From positions 1 through 8,084 of the forward strand of contig JBKPRZ010000286.1 of NCBI GenBank assembly GCA_046734815.1: DNA of 8,084 bases, in the 5' to 3' direction. Within the stretch, counting starts at the first letter, position 1; every line of letters starts with the position of its first letter. Made by a program: the position numbers and the translations under genes. Source of the stretch: CAVYGB01 sp046734815. Its GTDB lineage: Bacteria; Myxococcota_A; Polyangia; Fen-1088. Shown piece after piece: positions 6,739 through 8,084 of the stretch. The notes beneath the pieces were generated by a model. That model was not told the DNA's origin and ran no database searches. It worked only from the letters and a program-made list of their open reading frames with translations.

Positions 6739-7296
6739 TCAGGCGGCGAGCAGCCGCCAGACCGGAGCCAGCAGACGCGAGGGCGCGCGCTTGGCGGTGC
6801 CGACCACTTCCAGGCTCAGGTCGCGGGCCTCGCGCTCGAAGCTGCGCTCGAACACCTCGCCGACGCCGCGGCAGCGGGCGATGGCGGGCAGCGCCGGCAG
6901 CCGGCGCGCCGTGATCCAGCGGCCGCGCACCAGCACCGCCTCGGTGCCGCGCTCGAGCCGCGACAGGGTCCAGCCCAGCGGGCACAGCGACCCGGGCAGG
7001 CGGCCGGCGTCCATCAGCACCACGGCGGGCCCGCGGGCCTCGGACACGCCGCGGATGAAGGCGCGGCCGGCGACATCTTTCTCGATCAGCCGCAGCTCGG
7101 GTACGTCGGCGGCCAGCAGCCGCAGCACCTTGAACGACGTGTCCCAGGAGCCGGCGTTGACCCCCACCACCTCGAACGGACGGTCCAGCTCGCGCAGGTG
7201 CTCGACCACCCGTCTCGTGCCGGCGCCGATGATGTCCTCGTGGTTGCGAACGGCCAGCACGACCGAGAAGTCCGGGAGTCTTTTGCCTGGCGTCAT
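6739..7296 (-). CDS. Short glycosyltransferase family 2-like protein with altered acidic motifs
   Basis: From ATG 7296 the protein has 185 residues. The opening FSVVLAVRNHEDIIGAG (10-26) is the classic first strand and loop of GT-A/GT2 enzymes. FEVVGVNAGSWDTS (41-54) matches the EVxxVDDGSxDxT strand, and GRAFIRGVSEARGPAVVLMDAG (77-98) matches the GxxxAxNxGxxxAxGxxxxxxDxD segment. However, the usual Asp-Asp before Gly-Ser is Asn47-Ala48, and the DxD motif reads Asp96-Ala97-Gly98. Both changes remove acidic residues that bind nucleotide sugar and metal. At under 190 residues it also lacks membrane helices and much of the acceptor half. It may be a non-catalytic GT2 relative or an enzyme with another site; a degraded gene is less likely since the frame is intact. 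GTG 7308, four codons upstream, is an alternative start; the open frame to 7425 adds no motif. It lies 220 bp downstream of the GT4-type gene on the same strand. Confidence 0.8.
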   Translation of the reverse strand: MTPGKRLPDFSVVLAVRNHEDIIGAGTRRVVEHLRELDRPFEVVGVNAGSWDTSFKVLRLLAADVPELRLIEKDVAGRAFIRGVSEARGPAVVLMDAGRLPGSLCPLGWTLSRLERGTEAVLVRGRWITARRLPALPAIARCRGVGEVFERSFEREARDLSLEVVGTAKRAPSRLLAPVWRLLAA

Positions 7297-7516
7297 GCTG
7301 TCATCCACCGAAGCCACAACGGGCTGCAATCGAGCACAGCATCCGGCGTGCCCAGACCGGCAAACCAGGCGAAATGCCGGGTTAGCCCCATCGGCTGAGT
7401 CGCGCACGACGCGCCATTGGCACATTTGTTACGCAGTTGCCCCCATTGGCGCGTAGTTTTGTACGCAGTCCGCCACCTTCGTAAGCCGCCGCGCTGGCTG
7501 ACGAATCCGGCCGCGG
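7297..7516. other. Intergenic region between two glycosyltransferase genes
   Basis: These 220 bp follow the GT4-type stop and precede the GT2-like start on the minus strand. The stretch at about 7412-7470 is clearly lower in GC than its surroundings and carries an imperfect direct repeat, so a promoter or operator for the GT2-like gene is likely here. No convincing -35/-10 pair or T-run terminator can be picked. Frames crossing the region show no recognisable protein. Confidence 0.5.
7414..7469. repeat. Imperfect direct repeat with CCATTGGC...ACGCAGT ends
   Basis: Copy one (7414-7437, 24 bp) and copy two (7443-7469, 27 bp) share identical ends, CCATTGGC and ACGCAGT, around a T-rich variable centre. 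Copy two also holds GCGTA-GTTTTG-TACGC (7451-7466), a 5-bp inverted repeat. The start-to-start offset is 29 bp. Location in an AT-richer gap upstream of the GT2-like gene fits a duplicated regulator site; a remnant of mobile DNA is an alternative with no further support. Confidence 0.55.
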
Positions 7517-8084
7517 TTACAGCTTCGTTTCGGCCAGGTAGCGAGAAATCACGTGTGCGAGGGCAGCTGGATCCTCGGGAGAAACCAGCGTCAGCCCCGC
7601 CTGGGCGAGCTCGATCGGACCGCCGAGCGCGGTCGCCACCACGGGCAGCCCGGCAGCCAGCGCCTCGCGCACGGCCAGCGGCTGGCCCTCGGTCCGGCCG
7701 CCGATCCGCCGCGCGGGATGGACGAACAGGTCGGCGGCGGTCAACCAGGGCAGCACCTCGGTGTGGGGAAGCTGGCCGGGCAGGCGCAGGTCGATGCGCC
7801 GGCGGGCGGCCAGGCTGGCCAGGCGCGCGCGCTCGGGGCCGTCACCCACCAGCACCAGCGTGGGCGGCGCGGGCAGCCGACCGAGGGCGCGGATCAGCAG
7901 GTCGTATCCTTTTATGGGCACCAGGCGCCCGACCCCCAGCAGCACCGGACCACGCAGGCCCAGCCGCACCCGCAGGGCGCGCCGGGCGGCGGCGGCCACC
8001 GGGCGGCCCACGGCGGTGAACAGCGGGCTGTCGGCCGGCTCGACCGGGCAGTCGGCGACCCGAGCGGCCAGCGCCCCTCCCACC
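7517..8084 (-). CDS. Glycosyltransferase GT4-type, C-terminal donor-binding domain (partial)
   Basis: The visible 189 or so residues form the C-terminal Rossmann domain of a GT-B enzyme (glycosyl transferases group 1). Motifs in order are LLGVGRLVPIKGYDLLIRAL, VLVGDGPERARL, LPGQLPHTEVLPWLTAADLF, then HPARRIGGRTEGQPLAVREA and AAGLPVVATALGGPIEL. TEGQPLAVREA contains the Glu-x7-Glu donor-site motif (both Glu present), so the enzyme looks active. Such enzymes transfer a sugar from a nucleotide-sugar donor in polysaccharide, glycolipid or glycan synthesis at the cytoplasmic face; the sugar cannot be read. The N-terminal acceptor domain lies beyond the right edge, so the GTG at 8083 is not taken as the start. 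The C-terminus (ISRYLAETKL) is complete and of usual length. Confidence 0.93.
   Translation of the reverse strand, partial: VGGALAARVADCPVEPADSPLFTAVGRPVAAAARRALRVRLGLRGPVLLGVGRLVPIKGYDLLIRALGRLPAPPTLVLVGDGPERARLASLAARRRIDLRLPGQLPHTEVLPWLTAADLFVHPARRIGGRTEGQPLAVREALAAGLPVVATALGGPIELAQAGLTLVSPEDPAALAHVISRYLAETKL

Noticed and set aside
7297..7425. 43-residue N-terminal extension of the GT2-like protein
   Set aside because: It is Cys/Arg/Ala-rich with no GT2 feature. The conserved first strand begins just after ATG 7296, and the extension covers the intergenic repeat.
4439..7456. A 1005-codon open frame on the plus strand
   Set aside because: It runs antisense to the Rsm22-like gene and rseP and across several gene boundaries. 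The product is Arg/Pro/Gly/His-rich with no motifs, as expected from a stop-poor frame in GC-rich DNA.

Overview
The window is a high-GC (roughly 70%) bacterial chromosome segment with eight protein-coding genes. No RNA gene, CRISPR array, insertion sequence or phage gene is visible. An S2P/RseP-type intramembrane protease, a FUSC-type inner-membrane protein and glycosyltransferases suggest a Gram-negative with very GC-rich codon use. A myxobacterium-like or deltaproteobacterium-like lineage is my best guess, but it rests on overall style and not on a marker gene. Both window edges cut genes.

Layout, left to right: (1) minus strand, bases 1-1326, the N-terminal part of a FUSC-family membrane protein running off the left edge. 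(2) A divergent intergenic region of about 240 bp with a tandem imperfect 19-bp repeat. (3) Plus strand, about 1594-2805, a geranylgeranyl-reductase-family flavoprotein. (4) A GC-rich hairpin between convergent genes. (5) Minus strand, 2854-3981, a calcineurin-like metallophosphoesterase with a repeat-containing, poorly constrained N-terminus. (6) Minus strand, 4047-5042, an Rsm22/METTL17-family protein carrying a four-cysteine set that fits an iron-sulfur site. It overlaps the stop codon of (7), minus strand 5039-6076, the site-2-protease RseP. (8) Plus strand, 6213-6707, a four-helix membrane protein of unknown function, divergent from rseP. (9) Minus strand, 6739-7296, a short GT-A-fold glycosyltransferase-2-like protein whose usual acidic sugar-nucleotide residues are replaced. 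(10) A 220-bp gap with an AT-richer imperfect direct repeat. (11) Minus strand, 7517 to the right edge, the C-terminal half of a GT4-type glycosyltransferase.

How the genes may work together: rseP and the Rsm22-like gene are adjacent, co-directional and overlapping, so they are probably co-transcribed. The metallophosphoesterase lies 65 bp downstream on the same strand. The two glycosyltransferases may be the tail of a surface-polysaccharide or glycolipid cluster continuing to the right. The flavoprotein probably saturates isoprenoid chains, but nothing nearby names its substrate. I see no convincing new multi-gene system. The most interesting points are the Rsm22 cysteine set and its unusual start, the glycosyltransferase-like protein with a lost acidic motif, and the two intergenic repeats.
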